In this document: piece after piece, positions 41,077 through 49,266 of the stretch
Numbering within the stretch: the first letter of the stretch is position 1
Layout of the letters: each line of letters begins with the position of its first letter
Source of the DNA: ENR-C20 sp942493145
GTDB taxonomy: Bacteria > Bacillota > Clostridia > Acetivibrionales > DTU013
Reading direction: 5' to 3'
DNA length: 64,000 bases
Assembly: GCA_942493145.1 (NCBI GenBank)
Contig: OW818679.1
Coordinates: 248,001 to 312,000 of the forward strand
Notes under the pieces: generated by a model
What the model was told of the DNA's origin: nothing
Database searches by the model: none
Seen by the model: only the letters and a program-made list of their open reading frames with translations
Made by a program: the position numbers and the translations under genes

Positions 41077-42545
41077 AGAGGGGGAGCACCATTAAGACCT
41101 GGAATACTCCTATTTACAATGCCATAAGGGATTACGCGTGTTCGGGTACCGTACCGTTCCATATGCCCGGGCATAAGAAGGGTGCAGGCTTACCAGCTGA
41201 ATTTGCCAATAATATGGCGGCTCTGGATTTGACCGAAATCCCCGGGACTGACAATCTGCACCATCCGGAGGGCGTGATCCTTGAAGCTCAGGGACTGGCT
41301 GCTGAAGCATTTGGCGCGGAACACTCCTACTTTTTGGTCAACGGTTCAACCTGTGGGATTCATTCAATAATCAGTACCATCTGCAAGCGCGGAGATATAT
41401 TGATAGTATCAAGGGATTGCCACAAATCGGTGATCACAGGAATGATGGCGGCTGGAGTCGAGCCTGCTTATATAGTTCCACAATATAATGAACTTTTCGG
41501 AATTACAACCCTGATAGAACCCTCTACAGTTGAAAAGGCACTGGTTGAAAATCCACAGGCTGTGGGAGTCCTTCTGGTGCGGCCGAATTATTACGGCGTC
41601 TGCTGTGATCTCAGTGAGATTGCAGGTATTGTACATGCCCATGGGAAGATACTCGCAGTAGACGAAGCCCATGGTGCCCATCTGTGCTTTGGGAAGGAGC
41701 TACCCGGATCAGCGATGGCCTCGGGAGCTGATATTTGTGTACAAAGCGCCCATAAAACACTGCCCGCACTGACACAAGGGGCGTTTCTCCATGTAAAGTC
41801 TGATTTGATCGACAAGGAGAGACTGCGTTTTTTTCTTGGCGTCTATCAGACATCCAGCCCATCCTACCTGATAATGTCCTCTCTTGACATTGCCAGGGAA
41901 ATCATGCAGAAGGATGGGGAAATGTTGCTTGAAAGACTAAACGGATTCATTAAAAAAGCAAAGCAGAAATACGGACACCCTGGTTTGTGTTTTCTTAATG
42001 AAAAGGATGTCAATGATCAAGGGAAAGGACGAATAAAGTTCCACGATCCCACGAGAGTTGTTTTGAATGTCAGAAAGCTTGGGATTACCGGGTTTTTAGC
42101 TGAGAATCTGCTTAGAAGTGAATTTGGCATACAGGCCGAAATGGCCGATCTCTATAATGTGTTGTGCATAGCAACGGTGTCTGACTCCGAAGATGATATA
42201 TCATCGTTGTTCAAGGCGTTCAGGGAACTTGCCGTCAGGTATGATGGAAACAGCAGTTATTCAGGGCCTTTAGTGACAGTATGGGGACATTCACTGCCGG
42301 GTCAGGGGATAAAGCCTGGCGCGGTCCTCCACACCCGCCGGGAAAAGATCAGTATTTTTAAATCGGCAGGCAGGATAAGCTGGGACATGATTGCCCCATA
42401 TCCACCGGGAATACCGGTTTTGTGCCCTGGTGAAACCATAACCGAGGAAATTATAGGGGCAATAAAAGCAATTATAATTGCAGGAGGTTCTGTCCAGGGA
42501 TTGGACTCCGACCAATGCATAAACGTAGTTGAAAATATGATATAA
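41073..42545 (+). CDS. Orn/Lys/Arg decarboxylase family protein (YaaO-like)
   Basis: A PLP-dependent decarboxylase of up to 490 residues. Seen: PFHMPGHKKGAGLP, ALDLTEIPGTDNLHHPEG, LVNGSTCGIHSIISTICKRG, DEAHGAHLCFG and the PLP lysine in SAHKTLPALTQGAFLH. This is the short form found next to tmk in Bacillus (yaaO); substrate arginine or lysine not decided. Start: the frame opens at GTG 41073, which overlaps the coaX stop and has no ribosome site. A strong GAGGGGGAG (41078-41086) lies inside, 4 bases before an in-frame ATT at 41091, so initiation may be unusual. Confidence 0.9.
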   Translation: MKRGSTIKTWNTPIYNAIRDYACSGTVPFHMPGHKKGAGLPAEFANNMAALDLTEIPGTDNLHHPEGVILEAQGLAAEAFGAEHSYFLVNGSTCGIHSIISTICKRGDILIVSRDCHKSVITGMMAAGVEPAYIVPQYNELFGITTLIEPSTVEKALVENPQAVGVLLVRPNYYGVCCDLSEIAGIVHAHGKILAVDEAHGAHLCFGKELPGSAMASGADICVQSAHKTLPALTQGAFLHVKSDLIDKERLRFFLGVYQTSSPSYLIMSSLDIAREIMQKDGEMLLERLNGFIKKAKQKYGHPGLCFLNEKDVNDQGKGRIKFHDPTRVVLNVRKLGITGFLAENLLRSEFGIQAEMADLYNVLCIATVSDSEDDISSLFKAFRELAVRYDGNSSYSGPLVTVWGHSLPGQGIKPGAVLHTRREKISIFKSAGRISWDMIAPYPPGIPVLCPGETITEEIIGAIKAIIIAGGSVQGLDSDQCINVVENMI

Positions 42546-42565
42546 TGGAAACGAGGTCTGCATAG

Positions 42566-43189
42566 ATGAAGCAAGGTTTGTTTATATCTGCCGAGGGTAC
42601 TGACGGTTCAGGGAAGACTACTCAAATAAAGTTGATTATGGAACACCTCAGGGCGGCAGGTCTTGACGTAGTGCTCTTGAGAGAACCCGGTGGGACAAGG
42701 ATCAGTGAAGAAATACGCGAAGTTATACTGAATCCAGCCACTACCGAGATGGCAGACCATACGGAAATGCTGCTGTATGCGGCATCAAGGGCCCAGCTGG
42801 TTGCTGAGACCATAAAGCCGGCATTGGAACAGGGTAAGGTGGTCATTTGCGACCGGTATGTAGACTCGACGTTTGCATATCAGGGCTATGGGCGCGGACT
42901 GGACATGGAGATGCTTGAGAAGGTCAACGGGATCGCAATAGACGGCACCATGCCGGATATAACCTTTTTCTTCGACATTGATCCTGAAGTGTCATTAAGC
43001 AGAAGAATGGCTTCGAGTGCTGCCGACAGAATCGAAAATGAAAAACCGGACTTTCACAGGAAAGTCCATGAGGGATACATGAAGCTGGCAAGAAAGGAAC
43101 CACAAAGGATCAAAACAATTGACAGCAGCAGGACGGTTGAACAAATTTGGATGGACGTCAAGAAACATTTGGATACCTTGATGAAATAA
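42566..43189 (+). CDS. tmk: Thymidylate kinase
   Basis: A 207-residue dTMP kinase. Seen: P-loop EGTDGSGKTTQI, LLREPGGTRISEEIREVILN (DR(E/Y)-type motif), CDRYVDSTFAYQGYGRGLD and the lid with SRRMASSAADRIE. ACGAGG precedes ATG 42566. It holds its conserved place between the decarboxylase and darA. Confidence 0.96.
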   Translation: MKQGLFISAEGTDGSGKTTQIKLIMEHLRAAGLDVVLLREPGGTRISEEIREVILNPATTEMADHTEMLLYAASRAQLVAETIKPALEQGKVVICDRYVDSTFAYQGYGRGLDMEMLEKVNGIAIDGTMPDITFFFDIDPEVSLSRRMASSAADRIENEKPDFHRKVHEGYMKLARKEPQRIKTIDSSRTVEQIWMDVKKHLDTLMK

Positions 43190-43203
43190 GGAGGGTCCCT
43201 TGT

Positions 43204-43533
43204 ATGAAACTGGTATTTGCAATCGTACACGATGAAGACAGCGGAAAGGTTATGGAAGAACTTAACGAGAGGGGCTTTGGTGTAACAAAGCTAAGCTCCA
43301 CCGGAGGATTTCTGAAATCGGGCAATACAACACTTGTTGTAGGCGTAGAAGAACAAAGCCTTGATAAAGTCATTGAAATAATCAAGGACAACTGTGAGAG
43401 CAGGAAGCAGGTTATCGACTCCTCCCTTCTGCCGGGTAGCATGAACGGTTCGTATATGCCATATCCGATTGAAATACCTGTAGGAGGCGCAACGATTTTT
43501 GTCACAGCGGTTGAAAGGTATGAAAAGCTATGA
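43204..43533 (+). CDS. darA: Cyclic-di-AMP receptor DarA/PstA (PII-like)
   Basis: A 109-residue PII-like trimeric protein that binds c-di-AMP. Seen: KLVFAIVHDEDSGKVMEELN, GVTKLSSTGGFLKSGNTTL and PYPIEIPVGGATIFVTAVER, all diagnostic. The frame is open from 43147 inside tmk, but AGGAGGG 7 bases before ATG 43204 fixes the start. Overlaps yaaR by ATGA. Its downstream target is not known in most species. Confidence 0.95.
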   Translation: MKLVFAIVHDEDSGKVMEELNERGFGVTKLSSTGGFLKSGNTTLVVGVEEQSLDKVIEIIKDNCESRKQVIDSSLLPGSMNGSYMPYPIEIPVGGATIFVTAVERYEKL

Positions 43534-43982
43534 AGGTAAAAGACCTGATGAACAATCTTTCAGGGATTCCAACCATACCGGTCAAGGAAGATAGAAAGGT
43601 TTCGGCAGGTAAGGGAATCGATTTCCACGCTCATATGGATAAGATTGAAGGACAAAACTATCAGCAGCGGCTTGATGAGCTGGTGGACCAAATAACAAAG
43701 CAGGGAGAAAAGCTCGGTAAAAAGGTAGACATCAGGGAATTGATCATGTATAAGGGTTTAATATCCGAGTTTCTGGGAACTGCAGTGGGCAATTCCAGAA
43801 AATTCTCCAAACAAAGTCTGCTGGACAGAAGAGGCAGACACAAGGTCTATTCCATAATAAAAAAAATAAACGAAGAAATCGACCTGCTTACTCAGGATGT
43901 CATGAAGAATGAGGCAGGGAATATTGATATACTCAAAAGGATCGACGACATAAGGGGTCTTATCCTTGATATGGTTCTGTGA
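43530..43982 (+). CDS. yaaR: YaaR family protein (DUF327)
   Basis: A 150-residue helical protein of unknown function, found across Bacillota in this exact place. Seen: FHAHMDKIEGQNYQQRLDEL, VDQITKQGEKLGKKVDIREL and KFSKQSLLDRRGRHKVYSII. Its start overlaps the darA stop and its stop overlaps the first possible holB codon, so it is tightly coupled to both. Confidence 0.9.
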   Translation: MKVKDLMNNLSGIPTIPVKEDRKVSAGKGIDFHAHMDKIEGQNYQQRLDELVDQITKQGEKLGKKVDIRELIMYKGLISEFLGTAVGNSRKFSKQSLLDRRGRHKVYSIIKKINEEIDLLTQDVMKNEAGNIDILKRIDDIRGLILDMVL

Positions 43983-43993
43983 ACGGAGAATGT

Positions 43994-44989
43994 ATGCCAT
44001 TTGAAGATATTGTCGGGCAAAAGGAAGTAATGGAACATATAAGACAGGCTGTAGTTGGCGGAAAGGTCGGACATGCATACGTTTTCAGCGGCCCTGAAGG
44101 AATAGGTAAGAAAACTGTCGCCGGGATATTCGCTGAAATGCTTTTGTGCACCAGTCCGGTTGGAGGAAAACCCTGTGGTGGCTGTCAGGCTTGTATGCTT
44201 TTTGGTAGTGGGGTAAATCCCGATTTCAGAAGAATATCCGTCGGAGGGGGCGGAATAGGAGTAGATGATGTAAGAAAAATGCTTTCCGACATGAACATCA
44301 AACCTCTTTATTCAGCCAGAAAGGCCTTTGTTATAGAGGATGCAGGTGATATGACAATCCAGGCGCAAAACTGCATGCTTAAGACACTTGAAGAACCACC
44401 GCCATATGCGGTGCTGATACTTACGGTTTCGAATTATGAAGCATTGCTTGAGACGATACGCTCACGGGTTACAAGGATCAATTTCAGAAAGAATTCACAT
44501 ATGGAAGTGAAGGAAGCCATTGTAAAGCGATTGGGTTGTGGAAAAGATGAAGCGGAGGTCGCTGCGGCATTGGCTGATGGTGTGATCGGACGGGCACTGG
44601 AGATGGCCGAATCAGACGAATACAGATCAATCAGGGACAAAACTTTCTCTACACTTGAAAGACTGAATAGCACAGGTATCAGTGGAATATTTGATGCGGC
44701 AGCCTTTTTTGAAGATAACCGTGAAGATTACGATTCGATATTTAACATAATGGAGACTTATTACAGGGACATAATGGTGGCAGGAGAGACGGGTAATGAA
44801 AACATGTTGATAAATAAGGATAAAAAGGATATTATATTTAGTAATGTCCGGAATTATTCTTCAACACGGCTTGTATCAATTATCGGACAAATTGTCGAAG
44901 TACGCAGGGAAATCAAGCAAAATGCGAATTATATGCTGGCCATAGAAAATATGCTGATAAAAATTGTTGAAGGCCAGGCGGAGGAATAG
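43994..44989 (+). CDS. holB: DNA polymerase III subunit delta'
   Basis: A 331-residue clamp-loader subunit. Seen: FEDIVGQKEVMEHIRQAVVG, a P-loop variant GPEGIGKKTVAG, a zinc-binding Cys group (C..CGGCQAC), VRKMLSDMNIKPLYSARKAF, and EEPPPYAVLILTVSN with SRVTRINF. Start: GGAG 5 bases before ATG 43994; the frame also opens at GTG 43979, which overlaps the yaaR stop and lacks a ribosome site. Confidence 0.93.
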   Translation: MPFEDIVGQKEVMEHIRQAVVGGKVGHAYVFSGPEGIGKKTVAGIFAEMLLCTSPVGGKPCGGCQACMLFGSGVNPDFRRISVGGGGIGVDDVRKMLSDMNIKPLYSARKAFVIEDAGDMTIQAQNCMLKTLEEPPPYAVLILTVSNYEALLETIRSRVTRINFRKNSHMEVKEAIVKRLGCGKDEAEVAAALADGVIGRALEMAESDEYRSIRDKTFSTLERLNSTGISGIFDAAAFFEDNREDYDSIFNIMETYYRDIMVAGETGNENMLINKDKKDIIFSNVRNYSSTRLVSIIGQIVEVRREIKQNANYMLAIENMLIKIVEGQAEE

Positions 44990-44993
44990 ATAG

Positions 44994-45863
44994 ATGGTAA
45001 AGGTGGTTGGAGTCAGGTTCAAAAGAGCCGGAAAAATATATTATTTCGATCCCGGTGATTTGGTAATAGAAAACAATGCAAAAGTTATAGTAGAAACTGC
45101 CCGTGGTGTTGAATTCGGAGATACTGTTATCCCTAACCGGGAGGTTACAGACGAAGAAATAGTTGCACCGCTGAAAAAGGTTATGAGGATAGCTACTGAG
45201 GAAGATATAAAGCATGCTGCCGATAACAAAAAAAAGGAAAAGGATGCTTTTGATACATGCCTCCAGAAAATCCGGGACCACAAGCTTGAAATGAAGCTGA
45301 TCGATGTGGAATATACCTTTGATAACAACAAGGTGCTGTTTTACTTTACAGCAGACGGAAGGGTAGATTTCAGGGATCTTGTAAAGGATCTTGCAGCGGT
45401 GTTCAAGACCAGGATTGAATTAAGACAGATAGGTGTAAGGGATGAATCGAAAATGATGGGCGGACTGGGTGTGTGCGGCAGGGTATTGTGCTGCAGCTCC
45501 TATCTTGGAGAATTCCAGCCTGTTTCGATAAAAATGGCAAAAGAACAGGGGCTGTCATTGAACCCGACGAAAATTTCGGGTACATGCGGAAGACTTATGT
45601 GCTGCCTCAAGTATGAACAGGATGCATATGAATACATTATCAAGAGAGCGCCAAAACTAGGATCGATAGTAGAGACGCCGGACGGACAGGGGCAGGTTAT
45701 GGAAACGAGCCTTCTGAAAGAGCAGGTCAAGGTCAAACTTGACAAGGGAAATGAGACAGACCTCAGGGTATACAAGGTAAATGAGGTAAAAGTTATCAAG
45801 GATGTATCGATAAGGGACGACAGTGATGTGGATCTTGAGGCCTTGAAGAAACTCGAGGACTAA
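44994..45863 (+). CDS. ricT: RicT (YaaT), PSP1-domain regulatory iron-sulfur protein
   Basis: A 289-residue PSP1-family protein. Seen: VVETARGVEFGDTVIPNREV, KLIDVEYTFDNNKVLFYFTA, RIELRQIGVRDESKMMGGLG and the Cys cluster GVCGRVLCCSSYLGEF...GTCGRLMCCLKYEQ. Known: in B. subtilis RicT with RicA and RicF forms an Fe-S complex that helps RNase Y mature mRNAs and promotes Spo0A activation. RicA and RicF are not in the window. A small ferredoxin follows, which is notable for an Fe-S partner. AGAT only as a weak start signal; ATG 44994 lies 4 bases after holB. Confidence 0.93.
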   Translation: MVKVVGVRFKRAGKIYYFDPGDLVIENNAKVIVETARGVEFGDTVIPNREVTDEEIVAPLKKVMRIATEEDIKHAADNKKKEKDAFDTCLQKIRDHKLEMKLIDVEYTFDNNKVLFYFTADGRVDFRDLVKDLAAVFKTRIELRQIGVRDESKMMGGLGVCGRVLCCSSYLGEFQPVSIKMAKEQGLSLNPTKISGTCGRLMCCLKYEQDAYEYIIKRAPKLGSIVETPDGQGQVMETSLLKEQVKVKLDKGNETDLRVYKVNEVKVIKDVSIRDDSDVDLEALKKLED

Positions 45864-45934
45864 AATTTTTGTTTCAATTGTTTTGTAATGATGGTAAAAT
45901 AATAACCATATTTAGTTAAGGAGGTGTTTTTTCA

Positions 45935-46105
45935 ATGGCATATGTCATAAATGACGATTGCATAAGCTGTGGTGCTTGTGAATCCGAATGCCCTGTTTCA
46001 TGTATATCTGCAGGAGACAGTAAATATGTTATAGATGCCGGAGCTTGTATCGATTGCGGTGCATGTGCAAATGTTTGCCCAGTTGATGCTCCAAAGCAGG
46101 ATTGA
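45935..46105 (+). CDS. 2[4Fe-4S] ferredoxin
   Basis: A 56-residue clostridial-type ferredoxin. Seen: CISCGACESECPVSCI and CIDCGACANVCPVDAP, two complete CxxCxxCxxxCP motifs, and nothing else. AAGGAGGTG lies before ATG 45935. It stands between ricT and trmN6, where Bacillus has yabA. It would carry low-potential electrons in the cytoplasm; its partner is unknown. Confidence 0.93.
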   Translation: MAYVINDDCISCGACESECPVSCISAGDSKYVIDAGACIDCGACANVCPVDAPKQD

Positions 46106-46127
46106 TCATTAATAGTCATTACGTGAT

Positions 46128-46163
46128 AAGGGGCCGGGCAGATTGATTGCCAGCCTCTTATTT
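46128..46163 (+). terminator. Probable terminator after the ferredoxin gene
   Basis: AAGGGGC (46128-46134) pairs with GCCTCTT (46153-46159, one G-U), with an inner GGCA/TGCC pair, followed by ATTTA. The T-run is short. Confidence 0.6.
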
Positions 46164-46210
46164 AGTTATAAGGAATAAAGCTTTTATTAATTTTAGGTGG
46201 GTTTGGGAAC

Positions 46211-46990
46211 TTGATTGTTGAATTGCTTGGGAATGAAAGTATTGATGATCTTCAACTGAAAGGCTTGAAACTGATCCAGAAAACGGATGGTTTTCGTTTT
46301 GGGGTTGATGCAGTCCTGCTATCCGATTTCGCTGATATAAGGAAAAATGACAATGTTATCGACCTTGGGACGGGAACAGGGATAATACCGGTACTTATTT
46401 CTGCAAAAAAACAGGCAAAATCAATAACCGGACTTGAGATTCAATCCCAAATGGCGGAAATGGCCAGCCGCAGTGTTGATATGAATGATCTGGGCAATAA
46501 GATAAAGATTGTTTGCGGGGATATCCGTAACGCATATGAAAAATTCGGAAATGCCAGCTTCAATTGTGTGGTTACAAACCCTCCGTATATGAACAGCGGC
46601 GGGGGATTGCTGAATCCGTCGGATACCAAGGCAATATCCAGACATGAGATACTTTGCTCTCTGGAAGATGTAATCGGTTCGGCAAGCCGACTTTTGTGCC
46701 CGGCCGGAAGGTTTGCCATGGTGCACCGCCCGGAAAGGCTGGCGGATATAATCTGCTGCATGCGTAAATATTCACTTGAGCCCAAGTATTTGAGGTTTGT
46801 ACATCCATCTCCTTATAAAAAACCGGCAATGATACTTATAAGGGCTACCAGGAACGGTAATCCCCAGCTGAAAGTGATGGAACCTTTATATGTTCATGAT
46901 ATGTCGGGAGAATATTCTTCCGAGATAAACAGGATTTATGGCAGGGACTCATTTACTGGCTTACAGACAGATATCAACAGTGATGAATAA
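46211..46990 (+). CDS. trmN6: tRNA1(Val) adenine N6-methyltransferase (YabB/TrmN6)
   Basis: A 259-residue SAM methyltransferase for A37 of tRNA. Seen: FRFGVDAVLLSDFADIRKND, the SAM motif VIDLGTGTGIIPVLIS, GLEIQSQMAEMASRSVDMND and the catalytic NPPY in FNCVVTNPPYMNSGGG. TTG 46211 is the start, with AGGTGGG 9 bases upstream. It overlaps rsmI by 8 bases. Confidence 0.92.
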   Translation: MIVELLGNESIDDLQLKGLKLIQKTDGFRFGVDAVLLSDFADIRKNDNVIDLGTGTGIIPVLISAKKQAKSITGLEIQSQMAEMASRSVDMNDLGNKIKIVCGDIRNAYEKFGNASFNCVVTNPPYMNSGGGLLNPSDTKAISRHEILCSLEDVIGSASRLLCPAGRFAMVHRPERLADIICCMRKYSLEPKYLRFVHPSPYKKPAMILIRATRNGNPQLKVMEPLYVHDMSGEYSSEINRIYGRDSFTGLQTDINSDE

Positions 46991-47879
46991 AAGCGAAAGG
47001 TTGATGGATCCTTTGATCAATGATGAAAATTCTGAAAAAAAAGGTACACTGTATCTTGTCGCTACCCCTATAGGAAACCTTGAAGACATAACACTCAGGG
47101 CAATCAGGATATTGGGGGAGGTCGATGTCATAGCTGCCGAGGATACCCGACATACCTTGAAGCTACTGAATCACCTCGGCATAAAAAAGACATTGGTGAG
47201 CTATTTTGAGCACAATAAGGAAGAAAAGGGCGGTTACCTGATCAGACTTCTGCTTTCAGGCAAGGATATAGCACTTGTTTCGGATGCGGGCTCCCCGGGC
47301 ATTTCAGATCCTGGTGAGGATCTTGTCAAGCTGGCTATTGGAAATGGTGTGGCTGTGACCATGCTGCCGGGACCTGCTGCACTTATATGCGGCGTCGTAC
47401 TCTCGGGTTTTTCGACTGGAAGATTTGCTTTCGAAGGCTTCTTGTCGACTAATAAAAGAACCAGGATGGAAAGATTACAAAGTCTAAAGGAAGAGACACG
47501 CACGATCGTCTTTTATGAAGCTCCACACAAGCTGGTTTACACTTTGAAGGATGTTTTGGAAATATTGGGGGACAGGCGTATTGCACTTGTACGGGAACTT
47601 ACCAAGAAATTCGAGGAAGCTGTCAGGTGTTCTGTGTCCGAAGCGATTGCAAAGTTTGAGACGATTGCACCCAAGGGCGAATTCGTACTTGTGATTGAAG
47701 GTCTTGAAGAAGAAGTGCTCAAGGGCGAAAAGAGAAAAGAATGGGATCAGATAAGCATTAGTGACCATTTCAAGATATACGATGATCAGGGTATGGATAG
47801 AAAGACAGCTATGAAGAAGGTTGCCGACGACCGGGGAATATCAAAACGGGAGGTCTATAACGCCTTGATTGAGGATTGA
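46983..47879 (+). CDS. rsmI: 16S rRNA (cytidine-2'-O) methyltransferase RsmI
   Basis: A 298-residue tetrapyrrole-methylase-fold enzyme that methylates C1402 of 16S rRNA. Seen: GTLYLVATPIGNLEDITLRA, EDTRHTLKLLNHLGI, SDAGSPGISDPGEDLV and MLPGPAALICGVVLSGFST, then FYEAPHKLV. ATG 46983 overlaps the trmN6 end; ATG 47004 with GAAAGG just upstream is an alternative that would remove 7 residues. The C-terminal tail (KTAMKKVADDRGISKREVYN) is the usual helix-turn-helix-like end. Confidence 0.94.
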   Translation: MNKSERLMDPLINDENSEKKGTLYLVATPIGNLEDITLRAIRILGEVDVIAAEDTRHTLKLLNHLGIKKTLVSYFEHNKEEKGGYLIRLLLSGKDIALVSDAGSPGISDPGEDLVKLAIGNGVAVTMLPGPAALICGVVLSGFSTGRFAFEGFLSTNKRTRMERLQSLKEETRTIVFYEAPHKLVYTLKDVLEILGDRRIALVRELTKKFEEAVRCSVSEAIAKFETIAPKGEFVLVIEGLEEEVLKGEKRKEWDQISISDHFKIYDDQGMDRKTAMKKVADDRGISKREVYNALIED

Positions 47880-47932
47880 AGACCAGATAAGGCCAGAAGG
47901 CGTTTGGGAGCAGGAAAGGTAACGGTAAAACA

Positions 47933-47957
47933 AAAACAGGCCTTAAAAGCCTGTTTT
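47933..47957. terminator. Bidirectional terminator between rsmI and abrB
   Basis: AAAACAGGC (47933-47941) and GCCTGTTTT (47949-47957) with a 7-base loop. The A/T flanks make it work on both strands. Confidence 0.88.
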
Positions 47958-48014
47958 GTCATCTTTAATATATACTGCTTAAGTTACTTCATCAGGTGTT
48001 GCGAATTTATTGCT

Positions 48015-48257
48015 TTATTTCTTTAGTTCCTTCATGCAGTTCGGGCAGATGTTCTTTCCCTTGTAAACTGCTACATCTTTAGCATCTCCACAGAAAATAC
48101 ATGCGGGTTCGTATTTTTTGAGTATGATGGTAGCTCCATCAACATAGATTTCCAATGCATCCTTCTCTGCGATGTCAAGAGTCCTTCTTAATTCGATGGG
48201 AAGTACAACCCTTCCAAGCTCGTCAACTTTTCTAACAATACCGGTAGATTTCATTTT
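48015..48257 (-). CDS. abrB: AbrB family transition-state regulator
   Basis: An 80-residue DNA-binding protein. Seen: the swapped-hairpin domain MKSTGIVRKVDELGRVVLPI then ELRRTLDIAEKDALEIYVDG, and a C-terminal part with two CxxC pairs (CIFCGDAKDV, CPNCMKEL) that probably binds zinc, as is common in clostridial AbrB. The start at 48257 has CAGGAGG 8 bases upstream; the longer frame to 48278 would include the ribosome site. It represses stationary-phase and sporulation genes in Bacillus and is itself repressed by Spo0A there. Confidence 0.93.
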   Translation of the reverse strand, partial: KMKSTGIVRKVDELGRVVLPIELRRTLDIAEKDALEIYVDGATIILKKYEPACIFCGDAKDVAVYKGKNICPNCMKELKK

Positions 48258-48280
48258 AGTGCCTCCTGTTATTAACATTA

Positions 48281-48287
48281 TTCGACA
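48281..48287 (-). promoter_or_regulatory. Spo0A-box-like site in the abrB leader
   Basis: TTCGACA on the plus strand reads TGTCGAA on the abrB strand, a perfect 0A box. It lies about 10 bases downstream of the predicted abrB transcription start, the arrangement by which Spo0A~P represses abrB in B. subtilis. Confidence 0.6.
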
Positions 48288-48302
48288 ATCTTATCTAAAA
48301 TT

Positions 48303-48331
48303 ATGATACCATAAATTCCAGTAAACGTCAA
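48303..48331 (-). promoter_or_regulatory. abrB sigma-A promoter
   Basis: On the minus strand TTGACG (48331-48326) and TATCAT (48308-48303) are 17 bases apart, leaving a leader of about 40 bases before the abrB ATG. Confidence 0.7.
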
Positions 48332-48529
48332 CAATAAACTTTAAAAAATTCAAAAATATGTTATGGTAATTAAGTAACATATTACCATATTTAAAAATTG
48401 CATGTCTCAGAACGCAGTAGAATATGCAGGTTCAAAGTCTTGAAATCCTTTAAATATGCATTATGCGAAGCGCGTAATGAAAAAATCGAATAAAATTGTA
48501 AAAATATAACTGGGAAAGAGGTTCCGGAA

Positions 48530-48546
48530 TTCGACAAACATCGACA
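48530..48546. promoter_or_regulatory. Tandem Spo0A-box-like sites upstream of spmA
   Basis: TTCGACA (48530-48536, perfect reverse 0A box) and ATCGACA (48540-48546, 6/7) start 10 bases apart, one helical turn, about 100 bases before spmA. Confidence 0.45.
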
Positions 48547-48585
48547 CGACTTTTACGTTAAAGAAAGGTTGTAAGTTATTTTTGT

Positions 48586-48614
48586 GTAATTTTATAAGAG
48601 TATGTTCATATAAA
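48586..48614 (+). promoter_or_regulatory. Possible SigE-type sporulation promoter for spmAB
   Basis: GTAATTTT (48586-48593; 6/8 to the SigE -35) and CATATAAA (48607-48614; close to CATACAAT) are 13 bases apart, about 32 bases before the spmA start. Confidence 0.4.
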
Positions 48615-48645
48615 TTAAAAGAACAGAATATGGCGGGAAATCAAT

Positions 48646-49266
48646 ATGCTTAATTATATCTGGTTTGGAATGCTCGTGATAGGATTTGTTTATGGAATAT
48701 TTAACGGCAGGATAAATGAGGTCAATCAGGCAGTGGTCGACTCAGCCGGTAATGCAGTGAAGTTGGGCATCGGACTGTTGGGAGTTATGTGCCTGTGGTC
48801 CGGCATCATGGGAATTATGGAGAAGAGCGGGATTCTGGCTCTGATTACAAGGTTAGCCCGGCCACTGCTTGCTGTCATTTTCCCGGATATAAGGAAAAAG
48901 GGTAAGGCACTTGGAGCGATAATGATGAATCTTGCTGCAAATTTCCTCGGTCTTGGGAATGCAGCGACACCGCTGGGGCTGAAGGCTATGGAAGAACTCC
49001 AGAAGTTGAATCCCGACAAGGAGACTGCGACCGATTCAATGTGCATGTTTCTGGTGCTTAATACAGCAGCGATACAGCTCATTCCAGTCACGGTCATAGC
49101 AATCAGAGCGCAGGCAGGATCATCGGATCCGGCTGAAATCATTTCAGCAGTATGGATTGCTTCGGTCTGTGCCACTATTTCAGGCATTATAGCTGCAAAA
49201 CTGTTCTCATCCATTGCAAAAGCTACCGGACATAAAACAATAAGAAAGGGCGGCGGCAGGCAATAA
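48646..49266 (+). CDS. spmA: Spore maturation protein A
   Basis: A 206-residue integral membrane protein with the nucleoside-recognition (Gate) domain. Seen: WFGMLVIGFVYGIFNGRINE, GIGLLGVMCLWSGIMGIMEK, MMNLAANFLGLGNAATPLGL and LVLNTAAIQLIPVTVIAIRA. In B. subtilis spmA mutants spore cores dehydrate poorly. Its stop and the spmB start overlap by one base (TAATG). The usual partners dacB or similar are not next to it here. Confidence 0.95.
   Translation: MLNYIWFGMLVIGFVYGIFNGRINEVNQAVVDSAGNAVKLGIGLLGVMCLWSGIMGIMEKSGILALITRLARPLLAVIFPDIRKKGKALGAIMMNLAANFLGLGNAATPLGLKAMEELQKLNPDKETATDSMCMFLVLNTAAIQLIPVTVIAIRAQAGSSDPAEIISAVWIASVCATISGIIAAKLFSSIAKATGHKTIRKGGGRQ

Larger units (their letters stand above)
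48258..48645. other. Regulatory region between abrB and spmA
   Basis: The 388-base divergent gap holds the abrB promoter and a Spo0A-box-like site near its left end, a pair of Spo0A-box-like sites near 48538, and a SigE-like promoter near the spmA start. The stretch 48340-48520 shows nothing further. Confidence 0.7.
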
